Part shown: piece after piece, positions 17,101 to 25,025 of the stretch
Layout of the letters: the number at the start of each line of letters is the position of its first letter
Position numbering within the stretch: position 1 is the stretch's first letter
Position numbers and translations under genes: made by a program
DNA from: Kerstersia gyiorum
GTDB taxonomy: Bacteria > Pseudomonadota > Gammaproteobacteria > Burkholderiales > Burkholderiaceae_B
Direction: 5' to 3'
NCBI RefSeq assembly: GCF_004216755.1
Contig: NZ_SGWZ01000007.1
Location: forward strand, 1-64,000
Length of the DNA stretch: 64,000 nt
The notes under the pieces: generated by a model
The model's input: only the letters and a program-made list of their open reading frames with translations
What the model was told of the DNA's origin: nothing
Database searches by the model: none

Positions 17101-17244
17101 GGTGACGATGGGAAAGGTCACTTGCGGATTGGCATTGACCGGCAGCTTGACGAAGGCCATCCATCCGGCGATCGACAACACCAGAAACAATACGATGGTC
17201 GGGATCGGACGGCGAATCGCCCAAGAGGACAACTGGAAGCTCAT
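14158..17244 (-). CDS. RND (HAE1-type) efflux pump inner-membrane subunit
   Basis: A 1028-residue AcrB-like proton-driven transporter. It has the N-terminal helix (about 12-32), a first periplasmic domain with the porter signature IVTVSIAQPGAAPSELE, the transmembrane block with GILVDDAIVEIENIERH carrying the paired acidic proton-relay residues, a second periplasmic domain (about 560-850) and a second six-helix block near the C-terminus. Length is standard. The start overlaps the stop of the membrane-fusion protein gene (ATGA, 17241-17244). Last gene of a minus-strand operon that begins with tetR or mipA. Substrates cannot be read from sequence. Confidence 0.92.
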   Translation of the reverse strand: MSFQLSSWAIRRPIPTIVLFLVLSIAGWMAFVKLPVNANPQVTFPIVTVSIAQPGAAPSELENAVTRRVEAAVAGLAGIRHLSSTMSDGLSQTTVEFQLGINPDRATNDVRDAVTQIRSNLPQGILEPVIARVDVEGGALFHYAVRAPAKSLPELSWFIDDTVSRALLAAPGVQQVQRLGGIGREVRVALLPERLEALGITAGQVNTQLAQSNIDVPGGRATLDGRERAIRALGSATSVETLADRPIALPDGRWARLSDLAKVTDGGAEPRTRARLDGEEVVGFAVFRTRGSSDTVVAAGVEAAISTLQRTHPDVRIEQVSNTVDYTRSSYRAAMTTLIEGALLTVLVVLLFLRSWRATLVAAIALPLSILPTFVVMAWLGYTLNSITLLGLTLVIGILVDDAIVEIENIERHLDRGKRPFQAAIDGADSIGFAVIAITATIVAVFLPVSFIGGTIGQYFSQFGVTVSVAVLASMLVARLGTPLLAAYLLKPKAEHTDHPTQSAGGLMKRYLRLLDWALQHRRTTVLAGAAFLTISLALVPLLPTGFLPVNDRSLVQLDVTLPPGTPLAETDVRLQALADTIAQRAEVAAIFATAGGDDVAQGSLLIKLVSPRERKLDQKAFEQALRRELANVADLRLAVRGETAAREISVILVGEAPDTLTEAAHALRRQMQGVPGIANVQVNEPLLRPELRIEPRMDEAARANIPPLAIGDTLRIATVGDLDANSARFNFADRQVPVRVALAESARDDLDTLRRLRVAADDGSTVPLHAVADLRFADGPSRIERFDRQRRVSVDADLMAGTTLGEALAAINALPALRELPDGVREVEYGDAEYMAEMFDKFSIAMGFGVLMVFAVLVLLFRDFLQPITILTALPLSLGGAIGGLLLYGAALDLPAVIGILMLMGIVTKNSILLVDFVIDKRRHGMPRAQALLQSGAERARPIVMTTIAMAAGMVPAVFASGADAGFRAPMAIAVIGGLVTSTLLSLVFVPVVYSLMDDLRQWCAPRLAKMTSVTAEDREAADAASA

Positions 17245-18440
17245 GGCGTGTATCCGTTCTCAGTGCCGTTGGCCATTCGCACCACGTCGCCTTCGCGCAC
17301 AAAAGCGATGGATTCGCGCACCACGTGCTCGCCCGGCGCTAGCCCAGCAACGACTTCCAGCAGGTCGCCATGGCGGCGACCTGGTGTAATCACACGTCGC
17401 ACGACACGGCCGTGCTCATCGACCTGCATCACGCTGGATTGGCCCTCGGCTGTGATCGTGACGGCCCGTGCCGGAACCGCCACAGGGAAGACTTGCACAG
17501 GCAAGCTGAAGTAGGCTTCGGCATGGCTACCGGCATGCAGTCGTTGCGTCCTGCTGTCTGACTGATCGAGAGCAACACGGATGCGCCCCAGGCGCGTGCG
17601 CGTATCGAGTTCCGGGGTGATCAGCCGTACCGTGCCATTGAGGTCATCCGCCGCGTCGCCCACATGTACCTTGACGGTCATGCCGATGGCAAGCCGGGAG
17701 AGATCGGTTGCCGTGGCGTCGGCATCGAGTTCGATCTCGCCATCGCCGATCAGGCGGAACAGGGGGGCGGAACCAGCCAATGCGCCGACACGTGCGTTGC
17801 GCGATGACACCACGCCATCGACAGGGGCGAGTATGTCGGCTTTGCCGCGCTGGTTGTGCTGGTCCACGACCTGCGCCTGGGCCTGCTGCACATCGGCACG
17901 CGCCGCCTGCAGATTGGCAGCGGCGGAGGTGGCCCGCGCACGTTGTTCATCGACCTGTTGCGTACTGACCGCGCCTGAGCGCGCCAGTGGTTCGATGCGC
18001 GCCAACGTGGTGCGGGCCTCTGCTTCCTGTGCCTGTTGCTCGCGCAACACTGCTCGTGCCCGCGACAATGCCGCCTCCGCCTGTTGCAACTGCATCTGCA
18101 CATGGATGGTTTCCAGCCGCGCCAGCAATTGACCCTGGCGCACCTGTTCGCCCACCTCCACATGCACCTCGGCTATGCGCAGGTCCTGCAAGGCGGTGCC
18201 GATAGCGATGTCATCCCGCGCTACCAGCGTGCCGCTCAGGCGTAGCGTGGGCGTCACCGAGACCGGGGCTGCCACCGCTGTGCTCACCTGCAACGGTGGT
18301 TCGCTGACAGGTGCATCCGTGGTGCCAGGCCAGAGCCACCAGATAGCGAGGACAAGTATCGCCAAGACGGCAAGCTTTAACGACCATGTGCGAAATGGGC
18401 GACCAGTTGGGGGAGAGCATTCAGCGGTTAGGAGTGTCAT
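17241..18440 (-). CDS. RND membrane-fusion (periplasmic adaptor) protein
   Basis: A 399-residue HlyD/AcrA-like adaptor: an N-terminal membrane anchor (about 22-40, LKLAVLAILVLAIWWLWPG), the lipoyl half VHVEVGEQVRQGQLLARLE, a long alpha-hairpin coiled coil (about 115-200, QAEAALSRARAVLREQQAQE), the second lipoyl half ADILAPVDGVVSSRNARVG, a beta-barrel domain and a membrane-proximal domain. It bridges the RND pump to the outer-membrane channel. ATG at 18440 overlaps the MFS stop (ATGA), which decides against the longer frame start. Confidence 0.9.
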   Translation of the reverse strand: MTLLTAECSPPTGRPFRTWSLKLAVLAILVLAIWWLWPGTTDAPVSEPPLQVSTAVAAPVSVTPTLRLSGTLVARDDIAIGTALQDLRIAEVHVEVGEQVRQGQLLARLETIHVQMQLQQAEAALSRARAVLREQQAQEAEARTTLARIEPLARSGAVSTQQVDEQRARATSAAANLQAARADVQQAQAQVVDQHNQRGKADILAPVDGVVSSRNARVGALAGSAPLFRLIGDGEIELDADATATDLSRLAIGMTVKVHVGDAADDLNGTVRLITPELDTRTRLGRIRVALDQSDSRTQRLHAGSHAEAYFSLPVQVFPVAVPARAVTITAEGQSSVMQVDEHGRVVRRVITPGRRHGDLLEVVAGLAPGEHVVRESIAFVREGDVVRMANGTENGYTP

Positions 18441-19699
18441 CGGCGTGATCTGGATAAGGGAGAGTCGGAAGCGGATACGTGGGTCAGGTTGTCCAACCCG
18501 CGCAGTCCGGGTAGCCATGCGGCTGCGACAAGCAAGGCAATGGCAACAAGGGCCATCGCCGCGAGCACCGGACGGCTGCCGGTCAGGTCGATGGCACCAC
18601 CGGCCAGCAGTACTGCCAAAGGCGTGGCAACCAGCGCGGCGGCGGTCGAAGCACCAAGTACCCGGCTGCGGATGGCGACTGGCGCGCGCCGCAGCAGAAC
18701 GGTGGTCAGCAAGGGGTTGAGTGGGCCGGAGCCCAGACCAGCCAGCACGCCGGCCAGTAGCCGCAGGCCTTCGTCATTGGCTAAGGTGAGCAGGCAGAAC
18801 GCCATAACCTCCAGCGCAAGACAGGCCAGCACGATGCGGCGCAGCCCCAGCCGCGGACCGAAGCGGGCAAAGGCCAGTGCGCCGACAATTGCACCGCTAC
18901 CGGCTGCTGCCAGGAACCAGCCCAGTGAGCTGGCCGCCAACCCAGCCTCGCGGATGCGTACCGGCATCACGATCGCATCGAGCGCACCGAACAGGCCGAC
19001 CACGGCAGTGCCGAGCAGCAGCAGGCTGCGCAGCGAGGGATCGCCCAGCAGGAAACGCGCGCCAGCCAGCACGTCGGCGGATCGGCTGGTGTCCTGGCTG
19101 ATGCGGCGCACGCGTCGGCCCGGTAGGGACAACCGATCCAGCACCGCTGCCATCAGCGAGCATCCGGCTGTCAGAAGCAAGGTCCGTTCCGGTCCGAACA
19201 GTGCAATACCCAGGCCCGCCGCTGCCGGTGCCACGATATTGGCCATACTGCCAACCAGCTTGTTCAGTGCTGTGGCACGCTCCAGCGGCATACGGGCCAG
19301 TCGCGCCAGTTCGGGATAGCGCGACTCCTGCGCAGTCATCCCTGGGCCATCAAACAATGCGCCAAGCGCAATCAAGGCCAGCAGGGTCGTCAGCCCAAGC
19401 CATTGGTGGCCCGCCAACCAGACGATCAGCGCCATGCTGGCAGCACTGACCAGATCGGCACTGACCGCCACCGGACGGGCACCGAAGCGGTCGATCAGCG
19501 CACCGCCAAAAAACGATCCGAGGATCAGCGGCAGCATACCGGCAGCAGCGGCCACGCCTGTCCAGGCTGCACTGCCGGTCATGTCCAGCACCAGCCAGGG
19601 CAGCGCGACCGCTGCCACGCTGTTGCCGAACAGCGAACTGCCGCTGGCGGCGATCACGCCCAGCATGGGCGCACGACGGCGCTTGGGGAGCAGGCTCAT
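18437..19699 (-). CDS. MFS transporter within the RND operon
   Basis: A 420-residue protein with about 12 hydrophobic helices and MFS loops such as GGALIDRFGARPVAVSADLV. It resembles the enterobactin-exporter/macrolide-efflux-like (MFS_3) group. Its stop overlaps the adaptor start and it begins 25 bases after the mipA-type stop, so it is firmly inside the efflux operon. An MFS gene in one operon with a full RND set is unusual; it might move substrate to the periplasm for the RND pump to pick up. That is inference. Confidence 0.85.
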   Translation of the reverse strand: MSLLPKRRRAPMLGVIAASGSSLFGNSVAAVALPWLVLDMTGSAAWTGVAAAAGMLPLILGSFFGGALIDRFGARPVAVSADLVSAASMALIVWLAGHQWLGLTTLLALIALGALFDGPGMTAQESRYPELARLARMPLERATALNKLVGSMANIVAPAAAGLGIALFGPERTLLLTAGCSLMAAVLDRLSLPGRRVRRISQDTSRSADVLAGARFLLGDPSLRSLLLLGTAVVGLFGALDAIVMPVRIREAGLAASSLGWFLAAAGSGAIVGALAFARFGPRLGLRRIVLACLALEVMAFCLLTLANDEGLRLLAGVLAGLGSGPLNPLLTTVLLRRAPVAIRSRVLGASTAAALVATPLAVLLAGGAIDLTGSRPVLAAMALVAIALLVAAAWLPGLRGLDNLTHVSASDSPLSRSRR

Positions 19700-19724
19700 G
19701 GCGTATGCTTCATTGAGCCAGTTG

Positions 19725-20570
19725 TCAGAAACTGTAGTTCAGCATCAGGGTGCCGGTGATGCCGGTCTTTTCTTCGACCAGCGGACTGTTCTTGGCAGGC
19801 TCGGAAAACTGCATGACGTTTACGGCCGCGAACAGCGTCCAGTGCTTGTTGAAATCGTGACTCCAGTCGGCTGTCAGCGAATAGGCGTAGATGCCCGACT
19901 TCGGCGTGAATTGTGAGAAGCGGCTGCGCTGACTTTGTGTCTGGGTCACACCGAAGTACGTCTGGTTGTAGTCACGATCGGCCGCATGCACGTTCATACC
20001 CACGGTGATGGTGTCCTTGGCGCCGTCGAAGACGGTGCTTTCCAGGCCAAGCCGATAGCGATTGCCACGATCGCTCTGACCCGCCACGCGGAACTCGGCT
20101 TCGGCATTGACGGCCAGCCAAGACGTGAGCTGTTGTGCCGCAAGCACGTTAATGACTGCGCTGCTCTTGATCTCGCCCATACCCGCGAGTTTCTTCGAGC
20201 CGGGTCGCCAGTCGCTGTCCTTCTCGGTGCGGCCGAAGTCATAGCTCAGTGCTGAACTGACGTAAAAGCCGGATTCGGTCATGTATTCGGCACCCAACCC
20301 GCGCACGCTGTCGGCAAAGAAAATGCCGCGATACACCGCCACCGTCGGCACCGGCACCACCTTTGTGTCCTTGGCTCCCAGATAGCGTGGCATCACACCT
20401 GCACCCAGGCCGACGATGACCTCGGTTTTTTCGCCGAACAGGCTGGGCGTGGCAGGGACGTCCTGTGCGTGGGCGGCCGTCGTTGCAATGCAGCCGGTCG
20501 TTACCAGGGTGGTCGCCAGCAGTTTGCGGGTGCGTGTGGGGCGTAGAGAGAAAGAGAAAAACGTACTCAT
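19725..20570 (-). CDS. MipA/OmpV-family outer-membrane protein
   Basis: A 281-residue predicted beta-barrel. A long signal peptide ends near THAAHAQ (about residue 36), and the mature part has GLGAGVMPRYLGAKD, the characteristic MipA/OmpV start, plus alternating amphipathic strands and a C-terminal Phe (MLNYSF) typical of outer-membrane proteins. MipA members occur beside two-component or TetR-controlled efflux and antibiotic-response loci. Here it is between the tetR-type gene and the MFS/RND genes, suggesting an envelope role in the same response. Confidence 0.88.
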   Translation of the reverse strand: MSTFFSFSLRPTRTRKLLATTLVTTGCIATTAAHAQDVPATPSLFGEKTEVIVGLGAGVMPRYLGAKDTKVVPVPTVAVYRGIFFADSVRGLGAEYMTESGFYVSSALSYDFGRTEKDSDWRPGSKKLAGMGEIKSSAVINVLAAQQLTSWLAVNAEAEFRVAGQSDRGNRYRLGLESTVFDGAKDTITVGMNVHAADRDYNQTYFGVTQTQSQRSRFSQFTPKSGIYAYSLTADWSHDFNKHWTLFAAVNVMQFSEPAKNSPLVEEKTGITGTLMLNYSF

Positions 20571-20684
20571 GAATGGTTCCTTCGGTTTTGACAGACAAAG
20601 CGGGGCCTACGGCCGCCTGTCAGTCAGGTGCCGGAGGAAGAATCGAGCAGTCGAGGGAAAGCGCTGGAAGGCGCATTCAGTCGC

Positions 20685-21287
20685 TTAACCAGCAGGTGGT
20701 TCCAGGAAACGACGCACCATGCGCAGCAGTACAGGGGTATGCGTGCTGGCTTTGAAGTCCGGGTCCATCAGTGCACGGCCTACAGCACCATCGGCCAAGG
20801 CAATCAGCCATGTGGCCGCAAGCTCCGGCTGGATTGCGGGGTCGATCTGGCCCTTGGCGATACCTCGTTGCAACAGCGCCGCCAAGTCGGCCTTGATCTG
20901 TGCTTCGTTCTCGGCAAACAGGCTGCCGATCTCCGAATTACTCATCGTCTCGGCAGCAATCTCGACGCTGATGCGTGCATAGACTGGATCGGCCGACTGT
21001 TCCAGCAATTCAATCGCTAAGGTTTCGATGGCGGTGATCGCATCATCCTCATCGGCCAGGCGAGCGAAACGCGCATTCATTTCGTTGCGATCTTCCTCGG
21101 CAATGGCGGCGATCAAGGCCGACTTGTTCGGGTAGTAGTGGAACAGGTTGCCCGGACTCATCCCGGCGGCAGCGCAAATCTCGTTGGTCGAGGTGCCATG
21201 GAAACCCTTGCGGGCAAAGCAGGCCACGGCGGCATCGAGGATATGGCGGCGCTTGGCCTCCTGTTTTTCGGGGTCGATCTTGCGCAT
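20685..21287 (-). CDS. TetR-family repressor of the efflux locus
   Basis: A 200-residue TetR protein. The N-terminal domain has KRRHILDAAVACFARKGFHG and the recognition helix region TNEICAAAGMSPGNLFHYYPNKSAL (about 30-54 across two helices); the C-terminal ligand domain is unremarkable in length and ends LLRMVRRFLEPPAG. It is upstream of mipA on the same strand (114-bp gap) and divergent from the outer-membrane channel gene, so it probably represses both arms through the dyad at 21456-21467. RBS region GGAGTAATGC precedes the ATG. Confidence 0.88.
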   Translation of the reverse strand: MRKIDPEKQEAKRRHILDAAVACFARKGFHGTSTNEICAAAGMSPGNLFHYYPNKSALIAAIAEEDRNEMNARFARLADEDDAITAIETLAIELLEQSADPVYARISVEIAAETMSNSEIGSLFAENEAQIKADLAALLQRGIAKGQIDPAIQPELAATWLIALADGAVGRALMDPDFKASTHTPVLLRMVRRFLEPPAG

Positions 21288-21455
21288 TGCATTACTCCTT
21301 CATGTTCGGGGCCAGTGCTGATTTCGCTTGTCGCTGGCCGACATAGGCCATGCTCGCGGCGAGGATCAACACCGTGCAAGGTGCCGCTGGGAGTCGTCAT
21401 TCGGGCGGAATCACGCATCACCGCAACTACCTTGGATCATCATTTATCTTTACTA

Positions 21456-21467
21456 GACTAAGTAGTC
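21456..21467. promoter_or_regulatory. Candidate TetR operator
   Basis: GACTA-AG-TAGTC is a perfect 5-2-5 palindrome in the divergent region between tetR and the outer-membrane channel gene. It overlaps the possible -10 (TAGACT, 21454-21459) of a plus-strand promoter with TTGGAT at 21432-21437, consistent with repression by blocking RNA polymerase. Confidence 0.55.
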
Positions 21468-21527
21468 GATCTATTATTGTGATCAATCTAAAACGTGTCA
21501 AGCAATTCCGTAACCAAGGACTCACCT

Positions 21528-23021
21528 ATGAGCTATCCACCCCCTTTCTCGTTGCGCGGCGTGTTTCGACGTACATCCTTGTTCATGGCCGTTGCGCTAT
21601 TGAGTGGCTGCGTCACCCTGGGGCCGTTGCCCGATGCGGCGCAGCCCGTAGCGGCTGATTGGCGCAATCGCGGTGTGCTGACCACCGCCCCAGGTGCGGA
21701 CCCGGCCACATGGTGGAGTGCATTCAACGATCCGGTGCTCGATGCGCTGGTGGCGCAGACGCTGGGGTCGAATCTGAACTTGGCGCAGGCCGGACATCGT
21801 TTGCGCGCGGCGCGCTCTCTGGTCCGACCTGCGATCGCACAGCAACGCCCGCAGATTACTGCCGGTGCTAGCGGACAGCGGCAGCAGCGACTCTCCGGCC
21901 CGGGCAACATTGACCTTCAGCGCAGTGAGCTGTCTCCAGACGGCCTGCTGCTGCGCGAAGAAGGACGCGCCAGCGGCAATTGGCAGGCCGGGTTCGATGC
22001 AGCGTGGGAAATTGACCTGTTCGGACGGGCCTCTGCCGGAGTCACGGCGGCACGGGCGGCAGCCGAAGGTGCCGAAGCCGAAGCGGAGATGGCCCGTGTG
22101 TCAGTGGTTGCCGAGGTGGTGCGAACCTATGTCGAACTGCGAGCCGCGCAGCAACGCCAAGCGCTGTTGACAGCGAATATAGAAGCCCAGAATCGTCTGG
22201 TCGCACTGGCGCGTGAGCGGCGTGATGCAGGAATAGGAAGCGACCTGGACGTGGATCGCAGTTTGACGATCGCAGCCGATACCGCTGGGCAGTTGCATAC
22301 GCAAGGCTTGCTCATTGGTCAGGCCGTGCAACGGATCGCGGTGCTGACCGGGGAATCGGTCGTCAATGACGCACTTTTGCAGGCTGTCTCCCAACCACAG
22401 GCCAGGTTGCTGGCGCTGCCGATATTGCCTGCCGACCTGTTGCGAGTACGACCGGACATTCGGCGCGCCGAACACGCTGTAACGCAGGCCGCAGCGGAGC
22501 TGGATGTTGCGGTGGCCGACCTCTACCCACGCCTGAGCTTGACCGGTGCCTTGCAGGCCACGGGCAACCTGGTCGGGAACGCGCTGCCGGGCCGAACCTC
22601 GCAGGCGCTCGCCGGGCTTTCGATTCAGATCCCCTTGTTGGATTGGGGCGCGCGCCGCGCTGTGGTGAATGCGCGTGAAGCCGTATTGGCGGCGACCATT
22701 GAAAGCTATCGGCTGGCCGTACTCGAAGGCATCGAAGAAACCGAAAATGCACTCAATGCCATCGAGACACAACGCCGCCGGATGAACGAGGAGTCCGTTC
22801 GCCTGCAAGCAGCACAACGTGCAGATTCCCATGCAGACATGCTGAATCGGCGTGGCATCACTTCGCTTTCCGACAGGCTGGAGGCAGCCATTGTCTTGCG
22901 TGGTGCAGAACTGGCAGGCGTGGAAGTGGTCGAGCAACAGGCCTTGGCTGTGGTTGCACTGCACAAGGCAGTAGGAGGCGCCAGCCTGCGTGCAGCACAA
23001 CCCATGCACGCTGGCATATGA
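21528..23021 (+). CDS. NodT-type outer-membrane efflux lipoprotein
   Basis: A 497-residue TolC/OprM-like channel. The signal peptide has a lipobox LLSGC with Cys28 as the lipid anchor. The mature protein has two outer-membrane-efflux repeats: WWSAFNDPVLDALVAQTL near residue 70, WEIDLFGRASAGVTAA and RPDIRRAEHAVTQAAAELDVA near residue 310. It should complete the tripartite pump with the adaptor and RND proteins encoded divergently. ATG at 21528 with AAGGA upstream is preferred to a GTG at 21495. The first gene of a plus-strand pair with a LysR gene 12 bases later. Confidence 0.9.
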   Translation: MSYPPPFSLRGVFRRTSLFMAVALLSGCVTLGPLPDAAQPVAADWRNRGVLTTAPGADPATWWSAFNDPVLDALVAQTLGSNLNLAQAGHRLRAARSLVRPAIAQQRPQITAGASGQRQQRLSGPGNIDLQRSELSPDGLLLREEGRASGNWQAGFDAAWEIDLFGRASAGVTAARAAAEGAEAEAEMARVSVVAEVVRTYVELRAAQQRQALLTANIEAQNRLVALARERRDAGIGSDLDVDRSLTIAADTAGQLHTQGLLIGQAVQRIAVLTGESVVNDALLQAVSQPQARLLALPILPADLLRVRPDIRRAEHAVTQAAAELDVAVADLYPRLSLTGALQATGNLVGNALPGRTSQALAGLSIQIPLLDWGARRAVVNAREAVLAATIESYRLAVLEGIEETENALNAIETQRRRMNEESVRLQAAQRADSHADMLNRRGITSLSDRLEAAIVLRGAELAGVEVVEQQALAVVALHKAVGGASLRAAQPMHAGI

Positions 23022-23033
23022 AAGGACAGCATC

Positions 23034-23909
23034 ATGGAATTGCGCCACCTTCGATGCTTCCTGGCCGTCGCTGAAGAACTGCATTTCGCTCGTGCGGCAG
23101 AGCGCCTGCACATCGAGCAGTCGCCCCTGTCGCGTGCCATCAAGGAATTGGAAGAAGAGCTGGGAGTGGTGCTTTTTGCGCGCACCACACGTAGCACTCG
23201 AATAACCCGTGCAGGCAAGCTGTTTCTGGAACACGTGCCGCGCGTATTTGCAGCCTTGGATCAGGCCCGTGGCAGTGTTACGGCGGCAGCTAACGGATTT
23301 CATGCCCAGTTGCGCATTGCCTTGTCCGATGGGATGACGCCTGCGCGGCTGCCAGCGCTCTTGGCGCAGTGCCGTCAGGACGAACCCGAAGTCGATATCC
23401 GTTTATTCGAGGTGCCGTTGGCGCAGCAGATCAAAGGGCTGCACGAAGATCTGTACGACGTTGGCTTTGCCCAGAGCAATGAAGTGGGAGATGGCATTCT
23501 GGCCGTGCCGGTTTGGCACGATCCCTTGGCGGTGGCAGTGCCTGCACGGCATCCGATTCTGAGCCATAAGCGTATTCCATTGGAAGAAGTCCTGCGTTAT
23601 CCACTGGTGATGTGTGACCCGGTTGCATGCGAAGGCTATGCTCGCCAAGTGGCGCGTGTATTGCGCACAGTGGATGTCGAACCGTTGACGGCGGAACAGG
23701 TCACATCCTTCGACTTGATGATGACGCTGGTATCCGCCGGTTTCGCGCTAGGGCTGGCGGGCGCATCGCAGATTGCCGCCAGTCGTGAACCTGGTGTTGT
23801 GGCTCGCCAGTTAGCCGGTGCTCAGCCACCGCTGACCACCTATCTGCTACACCTTGATCGCGTGCCATCACATACCTTGGTGCGCTTCATCGAGCGAGCC
23901 CGAAGATAG
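23034..23909 (+). CDS. LysR-family regulator, cargo paralogue of the ICE-core LysR
   Basis: A 291-residue LysR protein with HTH MELRHLRCFLAVAEELHFAR...AIKELEEELGVVLFARTTR and an effector-binding domain from about 90. It is strikingly similar to the product of 31077-32018 (near-identical HTH, DLYDVGFAQSNEVGDGI versus DLFDVGFAQSDDVGDGI, and the shared AVPARHPILSHKRIPLEEVLRYPLV). DNA identity is much lower than protein identity, so the pair is old rather than a fresh duplication. It follows the efflux channel gene by 12 bases; its 3' end overlaps the convergent AraC gene by 42 bases. Target unknown. Confidence 0.88.
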   Translation: MELRHLRCFLAVAEELHFARAAERLHIEQSPLSRAIKELEEELGVVLFARTTRSTRITRAGKLFLEHVPRVFAALDQARGSVTAAANGFHAQLRIALSDGMTPARLPALLAQCRQDEPEVDIRLFEVPLAQQIKGLHEDLYDVGFAQSNEVGDGILAVPVWHDPLAVAVPARHPILSHKRIPLEEVLRYPLVMCDPVACEGYARQVARVLRTVDVEPLTAEQVTSFDLMMTLVSAGFALGLAGASQIAASREPGVVARQLAGAQPPLTTYLLHLDRVPSHTLVRFIERARR

Positions 23910-24851
23910 GTTTGCCAGTTTGGTCTTGGCGACGGACTTGGGTGTGCGACCGTAGTAGCGCTCGAATGCTGCGCTGAAACTGGACAGGTGTTCGTAGCCG
24001 ACCCTGTAAGCCACAGTCGAGACATACAGACCTGTCTCCAGCAGTTCCCAGGCTTTCTTCATGCGGATGTCCATGAGCATGCGATGCGGGCTGGTGTCGA
24101 ACATCTCCCGGAAGCCTTGCTTGAGCTTGAATTCGTTGATGCCTGCGGTGGCGCACAGGTAAGCAATCGTCAATTGCCGATCGTGCTGGTGCATCAGGAT
24201 GTCGCGCACGCGCAGTATCCGATCCTGATCGTCGCCACGCAGCCGACCTTTGACTGGCGTTGAAGGGAGAAATGTACGGGTTTGTGCGGCCAACAAGCTG
24301 AGAGCGGCTATTTGAATATCCAGCAATCCTGCATCTCGGCCATGAAGATGCACCAGTGACTGCGCCAGGCGCTGGGTTCCAGCGCCATGCTTGCCGAAGA
24401 AGATATGGCGTGCAGAGTGGTCGTTGCCCACTCCATCGAGCAGGTGGGCCAGCCCATAGCGACGCAACAGGGACTCTTGGGCAATCAGGCGCAGTTGGCG
24501 GATTTCACGCTCGGCAGGAAAGCGACGTTCCCCGCGTACGCTTGAGAAAGCAGCCACGGTGCTGTGACCGGCGATGAAATCGAAGCGCTGCCCATTCTCG
24601 CCCAACGTGCTGGATTCACCTTCCAGCGCCACGGTGACGGTCAGCGAGCGGTTTTCCCTCTCCATGTTGCTGTGTTCCAGCAGGTCATGCCGAGGTCGAT
24701 AGTTGGCATAGGCCACAGCGAGGCCGTCGTCGAGTTGGCACATGTCGTTCATGCAGTCGCCCAGTTCCGTGGGCAGTTGCGAGCGTAGCCAGATACCTTG
24801 ACCGAGCGGTATCGGGCTGGAAATGTCTGCCGTATGGATTCGATAGATCAT
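23868..24851 (-). CDS. AraC-family regulator of the PchR/YbtA type
   Basis: A 327-residue regulator. The N-terminal ligand domain has LTVTVALEGESSTLGENGQRFDF, as in PchR/YbtA proteins that sense imported thiazoline siderophores. The C-terminal double HTH is GINEFKLKQGFREMFDTSP and VAYRVGYEHLSSFSAAFERYYGRTPK. ATG at 24851 has AAGGAG upstream. It is divergent from a TonB-dependent receptor gene, the same layout as pchR-fptA and ybtA-fyuA type loci, so it likely activates the receptor operon when its ligand enters the cell. The ligand is unknown. Confidence 0.87.
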   Translation of the reverse strand: MIYRIHTADISSPIPLGQGIWLRSQLPTELGDCMNDMCQLDDGLAVAYANYRPRHDLLEHSNMERENRSLTVTVALEGESSTLGENGQRFDFIAGHSTVAAFSSVRGERRFPAEREIRQLRLIAQESLLRRYGLAHLLDGVGNDHSARHIFFGKHGAGTQRLAQSLVHLHGRDAGLLDIQIAALSLLAAQTRTFLPSTPVKGRLRGDDQDRILRVRDILMHQHDRQLTIAYLCATAGINEFKLKQGFREMFDTSPHRMLMDIRMKKAWELLETGLYVSTVAYRVGYEHLSSFSAAFERYYGRTPKSVAKTKLANLSSGSLDEAHQGM

Positions 24852-24938
24852 GCCATCTCCTTCGTGCCAACTTTCTCCTTGCCGGGAGATGGCGTGACTC
24901 CGAAATGCCAAAGAAAAAATCCGGAACGCCTAAATATC

Positions 24939-24959
24939 AAATGATACCTATTTGCGATT
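24939..24959. promoter_or_regulatory. Weak Fur-box-like or AraC site
   Basis: AAATGATACCTATTTGCGAT lies in the AT-rich divergent region between the AraC gene and the TonB receptor gene. It resembles a degenerate Fur box (two GATA/ATT-like half sites) but the match is poor by eye. A repeated GGCG(a)ACTGACGCC stem is also present near 24981. Confidence 0.2.
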
Positions 24960-25025
24960 AAAAATTATAGTGACCCAAAGGCGAACTGACGCCTATTCAT
25001 TTGCTTTTTTTGATTGGGTCATCTC

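Noticed and set aside
16288..17514. 408-codon plus-strand frame inside the RND pump gene
   Set aside because: Antisense to a well-supported AcrB-like protein; His/Arg/Gln-rich composition without domain.
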